Source: Diploptera punctata (taxonomy: Eukaryota > Arthropoda > Insecta > Blattodea > Blaberidae). From it: 64,000 nucleotides of DNA. The stretch is from positions 69,501 through 133,500 of the forward strand of contig JASPKZ010007541.1 of assembly GCA_030220185.1 (NCBI GenBank), in the 5' to 3' direction. Position numbers and translations under genes: made by a program. The notes below the pieces were generated by a model, which saw nothing but the letters and a program-made list of their open reading frames with translations, did not search any database and was not told where the DNA came from. Positions 21,765 to 32,127 of the stretch are shown here, in pieces. Within the stretch, counting starts at the first letter, position 1, and every line of letters starts with the position of its first letter.

Positions 21765-22290
21765 ATATGTCCAATTAAATAAGAAGTCCAATGATAAACG
21801 AGATGTGAAAAAATAGTTGAAAATGCGGTATAATGCTGGCACATAGATTCGAAGACTTATGCTGGCCTTTTCTTTATTGAGTTTTTATTGTCCAGGTGGT
21901 CGCTGCGTACGAGATGTTTTAACTAAATGTTCCTCCATGTTGTAAACACTGGGATACTTCGCCAACCGGACAACTGTAATTTAATGACTGGTGATTTGTT
22001 GCTCATAAGGTCACGTAATTTTGCTTCTTAAAAACTTTACTATAGTTGAAAATATTGGTTTTCATAGAAATATTTAGTTTTAATTACATAGTTTTACAAG
22101 ATGTTACTGTCTTATTTCCTCCGGATTGCAACTTAATTTTTTTTCTTGCTAAACTTTACAATCTGTGGCACGACTTGTTTAATTTCTTGATAAACACCTG
22201 TGAAATTTTATTATTAAGATTTCATTTTTCAAATTATTTCCCACGATTTATTTTTTTTTAAATTAGGAATATTCCACAATATAGTATTTC
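21765..22290. other. AT-rich spacer
   Basis: No gene or repeat recognised. Confidence 0.35.
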
Positions 22291-22294
22291 TCCT

Positions 22295-22510
22295 TCAACC
22301 CAAAGTGATTTGTCGCCAGAGGTTCCTATCTAAAGCATCTTCTTCCCTCAAATTTCTAGCTACCACACTTCTCTTCACTCCATCTATCCAACGTTCTCTA
22401 GGTCTGCCTCTTCCACTTCTTCCATTCTTATGAGGTTTCATACCATTTCAAACGTTTTACCATTCACAATGATTTTTATATTTTTCTAACGATTATTTCA
22501 ATGTATTTGT
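22295..22510 (-). pseudogene. RTE-like LINE tail (same family as 33112-33600)
   Basis: Shares with 33120-33320 the blocks 'tttgtcg(c/t)cag', 'catcttcttccctcaaatt', 'ctctaggtctgcctcttccacttcttcc' and 'ccatttcaaacgttt'. Minus-strand sense is a G-R-S-G-R-G-R-P-K-R/E-type block. Fragmented. Confidence 0.6.
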
Positions 22511-22579
22511 CTAGGATATTTAACTACATACGTAGCATGAAGACGTGGCATCCATATTGATTTTAACGAATATTCTATG

Positions 22580-22826
22580 CAGCTATAAAGACATGTTCCA
22601 CTGCAGCCAACATAGGATATATACTAATTATCTATACACATATAGCCCTATTCAAAATATCAGAACCTACTATTTATTTTTGGGTGTTGTATTCTTTCAC
22701 AGGTTAGAGTGCTTATATTGCGTTAGGTTAATATTTAGGTTGGTCTTTCAGAGGTTAGAGTACTTTAATTGCATAGGGTTAGCCTTTAGGTTCGTTAAAT
22801 ATCGTGTATATGTTGGCTGCATCCTG
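22580..22826 (+). repeat. Dispersed repeat with two GGTTAG-rich subunits
   Basis: About 245 bases matching 30536-30775 in inverse orientation. Internal structure: two imperfect ~50-base subunits, each 'ctttcacaggttagagtactt..ttgcgttaggtta..ttaggtt'. Smaller relatives at 43425-43475 and 44838-44890. Function unknown. Confidence 0.65.
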
Positions 22827-22829
22827 TGA

Positions 22830-23350
22830 TTTCATGGTGTAAACCGCATTCCGTTTGTTGGCGTATGCGCATGGTGTATGATTTGAACTTAAAGACATTT
22901 TTTCACATCACATGTTGTAAAGTGTTACTGTTTTTTTTTTCGAAAATTACAGTTACATAAGTACCCAATCAGCTGCTGAACAAGGAACAACTAGTTCTGA
23001 TAGGCCACTACTATTTTAACGAATTTTAGGTTTTCGAGGAAGCGGACTTCTCAAGTACAATTTTTACTATTTTAATTACAGTTATCTTATATGGAATGAA
23101 ACTCATTTCCTGTACCTAACGTTTGGGAATTGTCAAATTTAATTAATTAATTGCGTATATTTCATAAGGGAATTCATTGCAGCGGGATGTTAATATATGC
23201 CTAAACATCCCGCGTTAAATGTGTGACATTCCAAATGGAATATTCTTGTGTTATGGCAGTAATTAAAACCATGTTAATCAAGAAATTGATGTTACAGTGT
23301 GATGAAAGTTACAGGCTGTGTCAAACCTTCGGTGTTAAAATGATGATGAT
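22830..23350. other. AT-rich spacer
   Basis: No gene recognised; a short (ATG)n run at 23341-23356 leads into the tail of the next LINE. Confidence 0.35.
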
Positions 23351-23354
23351 GATG

Positions 23355-23912
23355 ATAATACTTACTCTTACTTACTTACTTACTTACTCACTGGCACTAT
23401 CGAACCCGTAGGTTCATGGCCGCACGGACATAAGCTCTCCATACATCCCTATCCTGAGCCAATGCTTTCCAATCATTCCCTGTACAATCTACTTCCCTCA
23501 AATCATAGTTAATGTTGTTCTCCCACCCTCATTCTTGGTCTACCAACTGGGCGTTTTCCTTCTGGCTTTCCTACAAGAAGTTTCCATGCACGTCTTTCAT
23601 TCCCCATACGTGCAACATGTCCTGCCCATCGCAGTCTACGAGACTTAACTGTTCTTATTATATCTGGCTCCTATAAAGACCATGTAGTTCATTGTTATGT
23701 AGTCTTCTCCATTCACCTGTCTGGTCATCTCTCTTTGGTCCAAAAATTTTCCTAAGAACTTTATTCTCAAATACTCGTAATCTCCTTTCCTCCCTTAAAG
23801 TAAGAGTCCATGTTTCGCACCCATATAATATAACTGGTAGAATAATAATGTTATATATTTTCAGCTTAACGTTTTTTGAAAGGAGTTGGGACACCAAAAG
23901 TCTCTGCAATGC

Positions 23913-23920
<8 letters not shown>
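23355..23920 (-). pseudogene. RTE-A LINE, 3' half
   Basis: Minus strand: frame 23658-23909 encodes Q-R-L-L-V-S-Q-L-L-S-K-N-V-K-L-K-I-Y, Y-G-C-E-T-W-T-L-T-L-R-E-E-R-R-L and W-R-R-L-H-N-N-E-L-H-G-L-Y-R-S. Ends at 23360 with a (GTAA)n tail, the clearest example of this family's tetranucleotide tail. Truncated 5' by the AAT tract. Confidence 0.85.
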
Positions 23921-23974
<54 letters not shown>

Positions 23975-23975
23975 G
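23915..23975. repeat. (AAT)n microsatellite
   Basis: About 19 AAT units separating two LINE fragments in opposite orientation. Confidence 0.9.
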
Positions 23976-24190
23976 TGTATGGCAATGTCAAAAGAATGCC
24001 AGAGCAAAGATTGCCTAAAATTGTTGTGGAATGGATCCCGATGGAAAGGAGGAAGAGAGGAGGACCGAAGAAAACTTGGATAGAAGGGGTACAAGCGGCT
24101 ATGAATATCAGAGGATTGGAGGAAGATCAATGCATAGATAGAGAGGAATGGCATTTGGTTTTCGCAAGACGGATGATGATGATGATGAAT
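23976..24190 (+). pseudogene. RTE-B LINE C-terminal tail with (ATG)n terminus
   Basis: Residues G-N-V-K-R-M-P-E-Q-R-L-P-K-I-V, R-R-K-R-G-G-P-K-K-T-W-I-E-G-V-Q and D-R-E-E-W-H-L-V-F-A-R-R, running into 'gatgatgatgatgatgaat'. Open through its length but starts inside the microsatellite, so it is a 5'-truncated insertion. Same family as 14344-14815. Confidence 0.8.
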
Positions 24191-24192
24191 AA

Positions 24193-24397
24193 TAGTATAA
24201 ATATGATAAATTATACGAGAAACTCCAATTAATATATGTACCTTACACTGGGCAATGTTAATGATGAAGCCAAGGTTAGAGTAAAATAAATTTACATTTA
24301 TTTTAAAATATGCTAACGTCTGGCAGCACCTGATTTCTTGTGGTAGGGAATTCCAGTTGCGAGAAGTAGAGATAGTATATGACATGGAGTGATATAT
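24193..24397 (-). pseudogene. LINE-A RT extreme C-terminus
   Basis: Minus strand from 24385: S-Y-T-I-S-T-S-R-N-W-N-S-L-P-Q-E-I-R, then the 3' UTR start 'gtaaggtacatatattaattgg'. Matches 7130-7300. Its 3' part is cut off by the RTE-B tail. Confidence 0.75.
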
Positions 24398-24399
24398 TA

Positions 24400-25300
24400 T
24401 TTATAGATTTTGATATTTATAATAAATTATATAGATGGCAGAGATTGTAAACCGAGTATTTTGAAATAGGGAACGAATGGTCGGAAAATCATATTTCAGG
24501 TTCTACAATGTCTTGTGTTAAGAATAGCAAAGTAAGGTGAGAAAATTAGCGAGTTTGTATACCAGATTATTTTAGTATTCACTGGTTTGTTAGCGGGTTT
24601 TATTGTATAAGTTAGCTACACTGTTGAGCAATGACTAACACACATTTTATATTGCAAATTAGCTGATTTTAGGTTCCATTGAGCTCAAATTCTCACTTTA
24701 TTTTAAGTTTTTTTTTCACATTTTTTAGGGCGGGAAATCAACATATACGTTCTCTTTCATTTCTCTCAGGTAGTTATTACTGCAACAATAAATCTTGTGT
24801 GTTTTCGATTTTTTATTTTAATTTACAGGTTTAATGGTGGCATAGACTCTTCAAAAACTGACAGCTGAATTGATGTTTCTTGTAGCTAGTTTATAAAACA
24901 ATACAGCAGACAGTCATTTTCTGTGTTTCACGGTGTATCAAACCTCAATAGACACTGATGAGGAACTGCTAGATGGCTGTCCCGTTGTGCAGAACTCAGT
25001 GAGCTTTGAAACATGTCAAAATATGTTAGGCTCCGATGTCATGCATTTATTAGACTGGTGGTCGCCACTTTGAACACTTGGTCTGTGATGTTAGATGTTG
25101 ATGATTTTGATATGCAGCACGATTTGTGTAAGGGAATAAAACATGAAATATGCAATTCCCAACATTGGCTCCATATTTGAAGATATTCGGTTTTTAATCC
25201 CTTTCCTTCCATATAATTTTGAATCTAAAGTTTTGAGATACCGAGTATAGTCGATATAATTATTATTCGGAAGCCTATATTTTGTTTAGCCTTCTGCCAA
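24400..25300. other. Unassigned DNA
   Basis: Mostly featureless. At about 25035-25085 (plus) one frame reads '..T-G-G-R-H-F-E-H-L-V', which I recall as the tail of mariner-like transposases; nothing upstream confirms it. Confidence 0.3.
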
Positions 25301-25304
25301 ATAA

Positions 25305-25652
25305 TTTGAACCTCCAAGTTTCTACCAAAGATTATTATCGAAATATTATTTTATTGCTTACTTTACAACTAATTTTCATTTAAATTCGTCTCACCCAAAC
25401 CCGGAGCAGCAACGAACATGTGTGAAGTGTTCATTATGTCCTTCGAAGGGAAAACACTGTGAATATTTTGATAGCTATCGGGAGAAACTAAACGGTCTAA
25501 ATATTTTCAAATCAACGTCTGAGTCTAAAAGTAATTTACTTAGTTTATATTGGACAAAGGGTATGTTTTATTACTTATTATTAGGGAAAGGATTTTCCAA
25601 AAATATAGATGTTTTTATACCAATAGTTCAGTATATGTATTTGGGGGGATGA
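25305..25652 (+). CDS. Unrecognised 116-codon open frame with a cysteine cluster
   Basis: Open from the stop at 25302 to a TGA at 25650-25652; the first ATG is at 25422. It contains R-T-C-V-K-C-S-L-C-P-S-K-G-K-H-C-E, a four-cysteine cluster (C-x2-C-x2-C-x5-C). Such clusters occur in zinc-binding tails, including some transposase C-termini, but the rest shows no further Cys/His pair. Among the longer frames here not explained by a repeat. Could be chance in AT-rich DNA. Confidence 0.2.
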   Translation, partial: FEPPSFYQRLLSKYYFIAYFTTNFHLNSSHPNPEQQRTCVKCSLCPSKGKHCEYFDSYREKLNGLNIFKSTSESKSNLLSLYWTKGMFYYLLLGKGFSKNIDVFIPIVQYMYLGG

Positions 25653-25803
25653 AATGAAGCGAAATGAATACAGTTTGTTGCACTTTTTTGCACATTTTCG
25701 TGAGATTACTACATTTCGTCCCTTTTGCGCCTTTTGTTTATGCTTCAGAACCTTTCCTCTATTCTTCTCTGCATTTTTGCACGCTTTATATTAGCTTGAC
25801 CTG

Positions 25804-25931
<128 letters not shown>

Positions 25932-25936
25932 GTTCT

Positions 25937-26405
25937 ATGTAACTGAATCTTTCAACGCGTTTTTCACCCACTTAAAATAATTGGATCGACTTTAAATTTT
26001 GTATACTTGTAAAGGACCCGGACAATACAATAATTTCATATTTATTTTCTAAAATCCTGGCCAGAATCATCAGAAAATCAAATAGTGTCTTTGTATTTAT
26101 GTAACGGAATCTTTGAACACGATTTTCACCCACTTAGGAACATAGGATAGACTTGAAACTTTGTATACTTGTAGAGGACCCGTGACAATATAATAATGTC
26201 ATATTCATTTTCTAAAATATTGGCCAGAATCATCAGAAAATCAAAAAAAGTGTGTTTGTATCTATGTAACGGAATTTTTGAACACGATTTTCACCCACTT
26301 AGAAACTTTAGATCGACTTGAAACTTTGTGTACTTGAAAAGGACCCGTGACAGTACAATAATTTCATATTTTGTTTCTAGAATCCTGGCCAGAATCATCA
26401 GAAAG
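25937..26405 (+). repeat. Three tandem units of 162-165 bp
   Basis: Units begin at 25938, 26100 and 26265, each with 'tgtaac(t/g)gaat(c/t)ttt', 'ttttcacccactta', 'ggatcgact', 'acttgtaaaggacccg' and 'ctggccagaatcatcagaaa'. The third is cut at about 26405. A tRNA-Tyr-like segment follows 57 bases later. Confidence 0.85.
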
Positions 26406-26461
26406 CAAAAAAATGAAAACTGGTATAATAGGTTGCGGACTTGTCGACTTTTTAGTCAATG

Positions 26462-26558
26462 GTTGTAAGAGCTCAGTTGGTAGAGCGATACACTCTGGTG
26501 GTGTATAATTTCTGTAATCCATAGGTCGCTGGATCAAATCCGGCTGGGAGGTTTTTTT
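26462..26558 (+). mobile_element. tRNA-Tyr-like segment with a T-run terminator (SINE head or tRNA pseudogene)
   Basis: GAGCTCAGTTGGTAGAGCG (A box) and CATAGGTCGCTGGATCAAATCCGGCT (variant B box) match the 5' and 3' halves of insect tRNA-Tyr. Between them the anticodon region has extra sequence, as expected of an intron-containing tRNA-Tyr precursor, but the acceptor stem is lost. A T7 run (26551-26557), a Pol III terminator, follows. Not a functional tRNA gene as it stands. Confidence 0.55.
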
Positions 26559-26660
26559 ATTTAGAAGAGTATTACTTTCAGCTCATACTACAATAGAATC
26601 GAATTTAAAGATATTTACATTTTTATCTTATTCTGTAAAATATTAAAACTAAAAATAAAA

Positions 26661-27000
26661 AATAAATAATAGTTTTAAAAAACTAAAACAACACGCTTTA
26701 TTAGAAAACCGAACTAAAAAAATGAAAAATAATTTTAATTTCCAACATGCTTGGGATAAATAATTTTACCATCAAAAGCGTGGGGTGCTTTTTATGATTT
26801 TTACATTTTCTTCTTAGAGACTACTTATTTTACCAATATCTGTTATTATCAAATATATTAATTGATAAAGAGCACCCCACGCTTTTGATGGTAAAATTAT
26901 TTATCCCAAGCATGTTGGAAATTAAAAGTATTTTTCATTTTTTTTAGTTCGGTTTTCTAATAAAGCGTGTTGTTTTAGATTTTTAAAACTATTATTTATT
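26661..27000. mobile_element. 340-bp near-perfect hairpin (foldback element or MITE)
   Basis: Arms 26661-26797 and 26863-27000, about 137 bases each, identical except for a few positions, with a 65-base AT-rich spacer. Outer ends read AATAAATAATAG / CTATTATTTATT. No clear target duplication, so the class is unknown. Confidence 0.75.
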
Positions 27001-27244
27001 AAAAGCTTGGACAGAAGAATACACATTTTTCTTCTTGAACAGCTTTTTAAAATCTCAATCAGAAGTCAACAATATTAAATAAATATTAAAATATAATTTA
27101 TGTAACTTATACCCAGAAACAATAGCCAAACTGTAGTGTGAAGTCAACAATAGTAAACAATAGTTGAATGCAGGCTTTCACGGCCGGTAATCGTAATGTT
27201 GAGTGATTCCGGGTTATGTGGCCGTGGTCCATAGTTGGTGTTGA

Positions 27245-27285
27245 TACCAGACGTTTCGCCCTCAACTGCGGAGGGCATCTTCAGT
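27245..27285 (-). ncRNA. Hammerhead-like ribozyme core (mirror copy)
   Basis: Exact mirror of the 27973-28013 core in the left arm: minus strand CTGAAGA, stem GCCCTC/GAGGGC, GAAA. The same reservations apply. Confidence 0.5.
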
Positions 27286-27639
27286 GGCGAGTGCTTCTAT
27301 GCGTGTTTCCTGGTCGGAAGATCTACTTAGAATGAGCGCTGTGGACGTAGAGGACGTTGTATTAGTGGGGGGTGCAGGGTGAGTGGGCGTGGCTCTTGCT
27401 GATTGGCTAATAGTCGTCTCCTTGTTGTCACTGGTGTTAATGCATTTATTTTCTAGTGTATGAAACCAGGCCTTAGACAGTTTGATACCTTCTTCTTTTC
27501 TGTTAATATTTCCCTTATGCTTGTGTATTTCTATAGCCTCTCGGTATAATCTAGGGAAATAGTAGGAAGTTGTGGCTAAAACTTGTGTATCGTCGAATAG
27601 AATCTGGTGTCCATTCGTTCAGCTGTAGCAGAACATGCC

Positions 27640-27995
27640 ATTACGAATACCAGATTCTATTCGACGATACACAAGTTTTAGCCACAACTTCCTACTATTT
27701 CCCTAGATTATACCGAGAGGCTATAGAAATACACAAGCATAAGGGAAATATTAACAGAAAAGAAGAAGGTATCAAACTGTCTAAGGCCTGGTTTCATACA
27801 CTAGAAAATAAATGCATTAACACCAGTGACAACAAGGAGACGACTATTAGCCAATCAGCAAGAGCCACGCCCACTCACCCTGCACCCCCCACTAATACAA
27901 CGTCCTCTACGTCCACAGCGCTCACTCCAAGTAGATCTTCCGACCAGGAAACACGCATAGAAGCACTCGCCACTGAAGATGCCCTCCGCAGTTGA
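27640..27995 (+). pseudogene. Penelope-like protein C-terminus (end of GIY-YIG region)
   Basis: The plus frame in the right arm reads Y-E-Y-Q-I-L-F-D-D-T-Q-V-L-A-T-T, F-P-R-L-Y-R-E-A-I-E-I-H-K-H, N-I-N-R-K-E-E-G-I-K-L-S-K-A-W, then a Thr/Ser/Pro-rich tail and E-A-L-A-T-E-D-A-L-R-S before the TGA at 27993. R-L-x-R-E-A-I-E-I-x-K-H near the C-terminus is typical of the endonuclease end of Penelope-like elements. The open frame beginning at 27570 crosses the hairpin centre, so its first codons are antisense of the other arm. No RT domain; a dead 3' fragment. Confidence 0.75.
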
Positions 27996-28013
27996 GGGCG
28001 AAACGTCTGGTAT
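27973..28013 (+). ncRNA. Hammerhead-like ribozyme core
   Basis: CTGAAGA (27973-27979), a 6-bp stem GCCCTC (27981-27986)/GAGGGC (27994-27999), then GAAA (28000-28003) and a very short possible stem III closing at 'GTA' (28010-28012). This is the CUGANGA-stem II-GAAA order of a minimal type I hammerhead. Penelope-like elements are known to carry such motifs near their ends. Stem I pairing is not obvious with the immediate flanks, so activity is uncertain. Confidence 0.55.
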
Positions 28014-28079
28014 CAACACCAACTATGGACCACGGCCACATAACCCGGAATCACTCAACATTATAATAGTAAACAATAA

Positions 28080-29365
28080 ATAATTATAAATATGGAAGGT
28101 TCGCCCGAATGGGTATTATTCTTTGCTATATTCTGAGATCGATTTTGATCTTTCACGGCACTCGGTGATATAAACAATAAATAATAAAATATAATTTATG
28201 TAAACCACCAGTAATTTATATCCCAGCAACAATAGCCAACATGCAGCTGTGAAGTCAAATTTAAATTTCAACAGCGTTGCTGTAACAGTTTAAAATAAGT
28301 TCAGTTAATACTGGCAATAATTTAACAGTTTTCTATCCAATGATTTGTTGTCTGAACCACAACGCATTTTTATTATTATTACAACTGGGTTTGCCCAACT
28401 ATAACGTGACGAACGTTAAGAAGGATAAGTTGTACGCACTTTCAAAAGAATTCAAAACGCAATTTATGTAACTGTTTGCACCATTCTTTAATATTCCGTC
28501 TGCGAAGTAAATATTGCAATAAACTAAATAACTATGAACTACGTCTGATGGACTCTATAAAGAAGAAATATTTTGTGCAAAATGATATACATATTATATA
28601 AAGTGAGTTCATGTAACTGGTTTAAACCTTAATTCAATTGTTTCAGCGGCACTTTTTACACCTTTTTGTATGTATTTTCAGAACCTCCCCCCCTTTTGGG
28701 ACCAAAATTTTTACCTTAAAATCCTTTCCCTACTTATCATGTAAACTGGTATCTGTAGGGAAATAAGCGTAACTAAATTAGCTTTTTCATGAAACTCCCA
28801 CTAGGAGAGTATCCACGAGGTACATTCGAGATATAGACGTATTATGTAGTTTTATTTTAATTAACTTTCTCAGGACAAATGTAATACGAATGCGTAATTT
28901 GTGAGTATACAGCAGTATATTCTTGTTGCACCTCATATGTTTTTTTAATGTACACATAACAATGTCTTACACTTCAATTACATATATTACAATAATCTAC
29001 CACTATTGAGCTAAAAGGAACTAGTCCTGTTTAGTCTCTCCCGGCGAAATATTTGATTATTCGTGACGCCAGTATTTGACGTCACACTCCTACTTGACTC
29101 ACTCACTTGAAACACCAATAATTGGAATGGCCGTAATTTAAATTAGCCCTGCATAGCATAACATTGTTTTTGGAAGTGAGCATTCTTCCGACTGAGATAA
29201 AACAGGTTTTGTTATTTAATTCTAATTGTTGACACTTCACATCTAAGACCCTTTCTAAATTATGATATTCAGAGGTATTGAGAAGGTGCTGTGTTGTCAC
29301 GTGTTCCTGATTGCAATATATTATTCAAATTAAATTGGAATGGACACTTTATAAATTTGGGAAAT
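28080..29365. other. Unassigned DNA with a diverged direct repeat
   Basis: 28185-28265 ('aaatataatttatgtaa..cagcaacaatagccaac..tgtgaagtcaa') repeats 27085-27165, so foldback 2 sits within or beside an older tandem duplication. The remainder, to 29365, shows no gene. Confidence 0.4.
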
Positions 29366-29369
29366 TTTT

Positions 29370-29960
29370 AAGAAGTGGTGGAATTCAAATATCTAGGGAC
29401 AATTATTATAAAGGAAATTAGGTGCATTAAACATAGGCTCAATTTTGGAAATTAAAGATTTTATGCTTTGCAGGAACTCTTGTCATCGTAATTTCTCTCA
29501 AAATATATTAGCCAATAAATAAATAAGTAAAACTTATCCTCGCAGATGCGAAACACAATTCCATACATTAAGACTGTGAGCATTTGAGAATAAAGTTTCT
29601 ATGAAAATTTTTAGAAGAAAGATGGACTGACAGGTGAATGGAGAGAACTTCATAACGGGGAGCTGCACGATCTTTCTGGAAAACCAAATGTAATAAGAAA
29701 AGTTCCATATGTTGCGATGCGATGGTATGGATATTTGGCAAGAATGGGGAATCAAAGAGAGGTAAGGAAACTTCTAGGAAGACTAGAGAGAAAGCAACCA
29801 ATACGTAGGCTAAGAATGAGATGGGATAAAACATTAACCGTGATTTGAGGGAGCTAAATTATACAATAAGTGATCGGAAAATATCAGCTTCGCATAGGGA
29901 GTTAGCAGAGCTAACATCCAGCGGTCTAGAACTACGCTTCGACAGTGTCAGCTAGTTAGT
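29370..29960 (+). pseudogene. RTE-A LINE, heavily decayed copy
   Basis: From 'gtggaattcaaatatctagggacaat' through 'tgacaggtgaatggagag' to 'aacatccagcggtctagaactacgcttcgacagtgtcagctagttag'. Many substitutions and frameshifts; the most diverged long copy of the family here. Confidence 0.75.
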
Positions 29961-30042
29961 AAGTTACAACGGTATTATCAAGTGATTATAATGCAATTAG
30001 TTTCTGGTAATACAATAAAATCTAGCATTTGCTGGAGTCATA

Positions 30043-30130
30043 TTGTTCGGCACCTGGATTTGAACCTGGCATCTCACTATTACGAGTCTAGAATTCTATG
30101 GTCAGAGCCAAATCGCTCGATGCTAAAACA
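30043..30130 (-). mobile_element. tRNA-like segment (SINE head)
   Basis: Minus strand: 'ttagcatcgagcgatttggctctgacc..' and a perfect B box GGTTCAAATCC at about 30060-30070, acceptor-like end 'gcaccg/cggtgc' partial. No clear body. Confidence 0.5.
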
Positions 30131-30218
30131 GTTACTTTTCATCCATGAGGTAGATGAATGTGTCTGTTGAGACCGTCTGACAACTTGGGAAATTACGTAA
30201 TGGGTAATTAATCATCTC

Positions 30219-30521
30219 ATATTGATAAATTTTCTATGTCTGATCATTCTCTGTTAGGCTATAAATCACATGAGATCTGCTCTACAAATGATATAAGTAA
30301 ACACTTGTGGCTGAGGCATTACCGTTTGAACTTTGAGTTCGGGAGGCACCGAGTTGAAATCTGGAGGTATTATTGATACATTTTATAGGTCTGCTCATTC
30401 TCTGTTAGGTTATAAATCACACGAGATCTGCTCTACAAATTATATAAGTAAACACTTGTGGCTGAGGCATTACCGTTTGAATTTTGAGTTCGGGAGGCAC
30501 CGAGGTAGTTATGATCGCCTA
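30219..30521 (+). repeat. 151-bp tandem duplication
   Basis: Two units (30219-30369 and 30370-30521), each with 'attctctgttag..tataaatcac', 'gagatctgctctacaaat' and 'aaacacttgtggctgaggcattaccgtttgaa'. About 90% identical by eye. Confidence 0.85.
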
Positions 30522-30535
30522 TAGATCGGAAGCTC

Positions 30536-30775
30536 GGAGGTTCTTCCACGCGATATTTAACGAACTTAAAATCTAACCTAACGCAGTTTAAGTACCCTAA
30601 TCTGTGAAAGACCAACCTAAAAGCTAACCTAACGTAATTAAGCACTCTAACCTGTGAAAGAATGTAACGCCCAAAAATAAATAGTAAGTTCTGAAATTCC
30701 AAAGTATATGTGTACAGTTAATTAGTACATACTCTATGTTGGCCGCACTGGAACACAAACCCGTTAAGTTGTGTG
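30536..30775 (-). repeat. Dispersed GGTTAG-type repeat, inverse copy
   Basis: Inverse partner of 22580-22826 across its length, including the two subunits and the 'gttggccgcactggaac' end. Confidence 0.65.
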
Positions 30776-31228
30776 TCTGCACCCGTATATCCCAAGTGAG
30801 GCAAGAGGGTCCTGTTATTTGGGCCTTTTGCGCAAGTCCTGATTATTCAATTGTGTATTTCCGCAGTAACTTCATAGAGAAACTAAAGGAATTATTACAA
30901 TTTTAAACAATATGTTTCGTATTTCATTAAGGGTGCTTTAATTTACTCATATAGAGCTTGTAATTAACAATGTAACAGTGCCTTTAATTTTGTAACCAAA
31001 CAGTCAGAAAGGAATGTAAATCATGTTTACATATACGTATTAATGCCAATTATACTAGTAGTATTACAAGTTATTACATTCTATTAAGTTTCAAGTCTGT
31101 AACCACTAATTTACGAAACATTTAATAATAGTGGAAAACGCACAATATGCAAAATACCGATTATTAACTATCCAATCTTAGTTTTCTTATTGATACTTTT
31201 CTCTTTAAACAATTTTATAAACAATTTA
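30776..31228. other. AT-rich spacer
   Basis: No gene or repeat recognised. Confidence 0.35.
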
Positions 31229-31229
31229 A

Positions 31230-31535
31230 TGGCAACTTTTATAATATTCATGATGTGTTCCGTTGAGGTATTATTCAAAATTAAAATATAACATGATGGA
31301 ATATTCACCTGAAAGGTCCGTATCTCAACGTTCACCATAGATCACAACAATGTCCATCTGATAAACGAAAACGAACCCAGTACATGTACCCTCTCTACCA
31401 GGTCTTCAGTGAAACACCAGTTTTGAATCCTGCCGATGATGGGACAAGTCCCGAAAGCGCTATAGTTAAATAACCAATTAAGTTGAGGAGACGGACCTTT
31501 CAGGTGAATATTCCATCATTTTATATTTTAATTTA
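31230..31535. mobile_element. Penelope-like foldback 3
   Basis: Short inverted arms 31282-31329 and 31482-31530 ('attcacctgaaaggtccg' and its complement). Core at 31430-31465: CTGCCGATGATGGGACAAGTCCCGAAAGCGC has a 5-bp stem GGGAC/GTCCC and GAAA. The upstream part 'attcatgatgtgttccgttgaggt' and the core are shared with 46900-47225, so these are two copies of one element family. Confidence 0.6.
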
Positions 31536-31561
31536 ATGGCAATAAATAGTTGTCAACATTA

Positions 31562-31850
31562 GTAGAATAAAGCGATATCTGTTATCGGTTCATGTTTTTT
31601 AACGCATTTGAATTTTATTAAAAATATATCCAAATTGTGATTGAATGAATTTTAATCGCATTTGCATAAAATATTAAAAACTAGGGGAAAAATACATTAT
31701 AAGTAGAAACGTTCAGTGTCGGTTATCGTCTCATGTTTCCTTAACACACGTGAATTTTATGTTAATTATATGAAGTTCAAGGTGTGATTGAATCCAGTTT
31801 TTCGGGTATGTGCATAATATAATTAACAGATAGGAATAAAATGGACGACA
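31562..31850 (+). repeat. Diverged tandem repeat, period about 141 bp
   Basis: Two units with aligned blocks 'tcggtt..catgttt..ttaac..gtgaattttat' and 'gtgattgaat' at 31585 and 31726. Roughly 70% similar. Confidence 0.55.
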
Positions 31851-32065
31851 CAGTTTTATTTTAATGCCCGTATGTTTCAAACACTAAAAAAAGTCTTCTC
31901 ATTTATATCGTAGCAGGAGCGTTGGGAAATCTAGCTCTTTGCTTTTGTTTTACTAAAAATAATTACAGCGTACTCTCTGAACTGCCAAATTACAGTGTTT
32001 CAATTTTGTAAACTCTTTAATACCACCCAGGCAAAATGCTCGATAGTATTAAAGGGGTTCCAACA

Positions 32066-32105
<40 letters not shown>

Positions 32106-32125
32106 ACACACACACAAACACACAG
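32066..32125. repeat. (CA)n microsatellite
   Basis: About 25 CA units with two interruptions. Confidence 0.9.
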
Positions 32126-32127
32126 CT

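Larger units (their letters stand above)
27163..28064. mobile_element. Penelope-like foldback 2 with 14-bp target duplication
   Basis: Two 415-base arms (27195-27609 and 27649-28063) are inverted, in exact register with no net indel and only a few mismatches, around a 39-base centre. The 14-mer AATAGTAAACAATA flanks the whole at 27149-27162 and 28065-28078, a convincing target-site duplication. 'ggctttcacggccgg' (27171) recurs in part at 41653 and 4303. The right arm encodes the end of a Penelope-like GIY-YIG protein followed by a hammerhead-like core. The unit looks like two head-to-head 3' ends. Confidence 0.8.

Noticed and set aside
22730..22810. GTTAGGTTAGG-like strings resembling the insect telomere repeat TTAGG
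   Set aside because: Only isolated units inside a 50-bp subunit of a dispersed repeat; no array of TTAGG.
24945..25015. CTGATGAGG ... GAAACATGTC as another hammerhead
   Set aside because: The two blocks are nearly 60 bases apart with no stem II directly flanking them.
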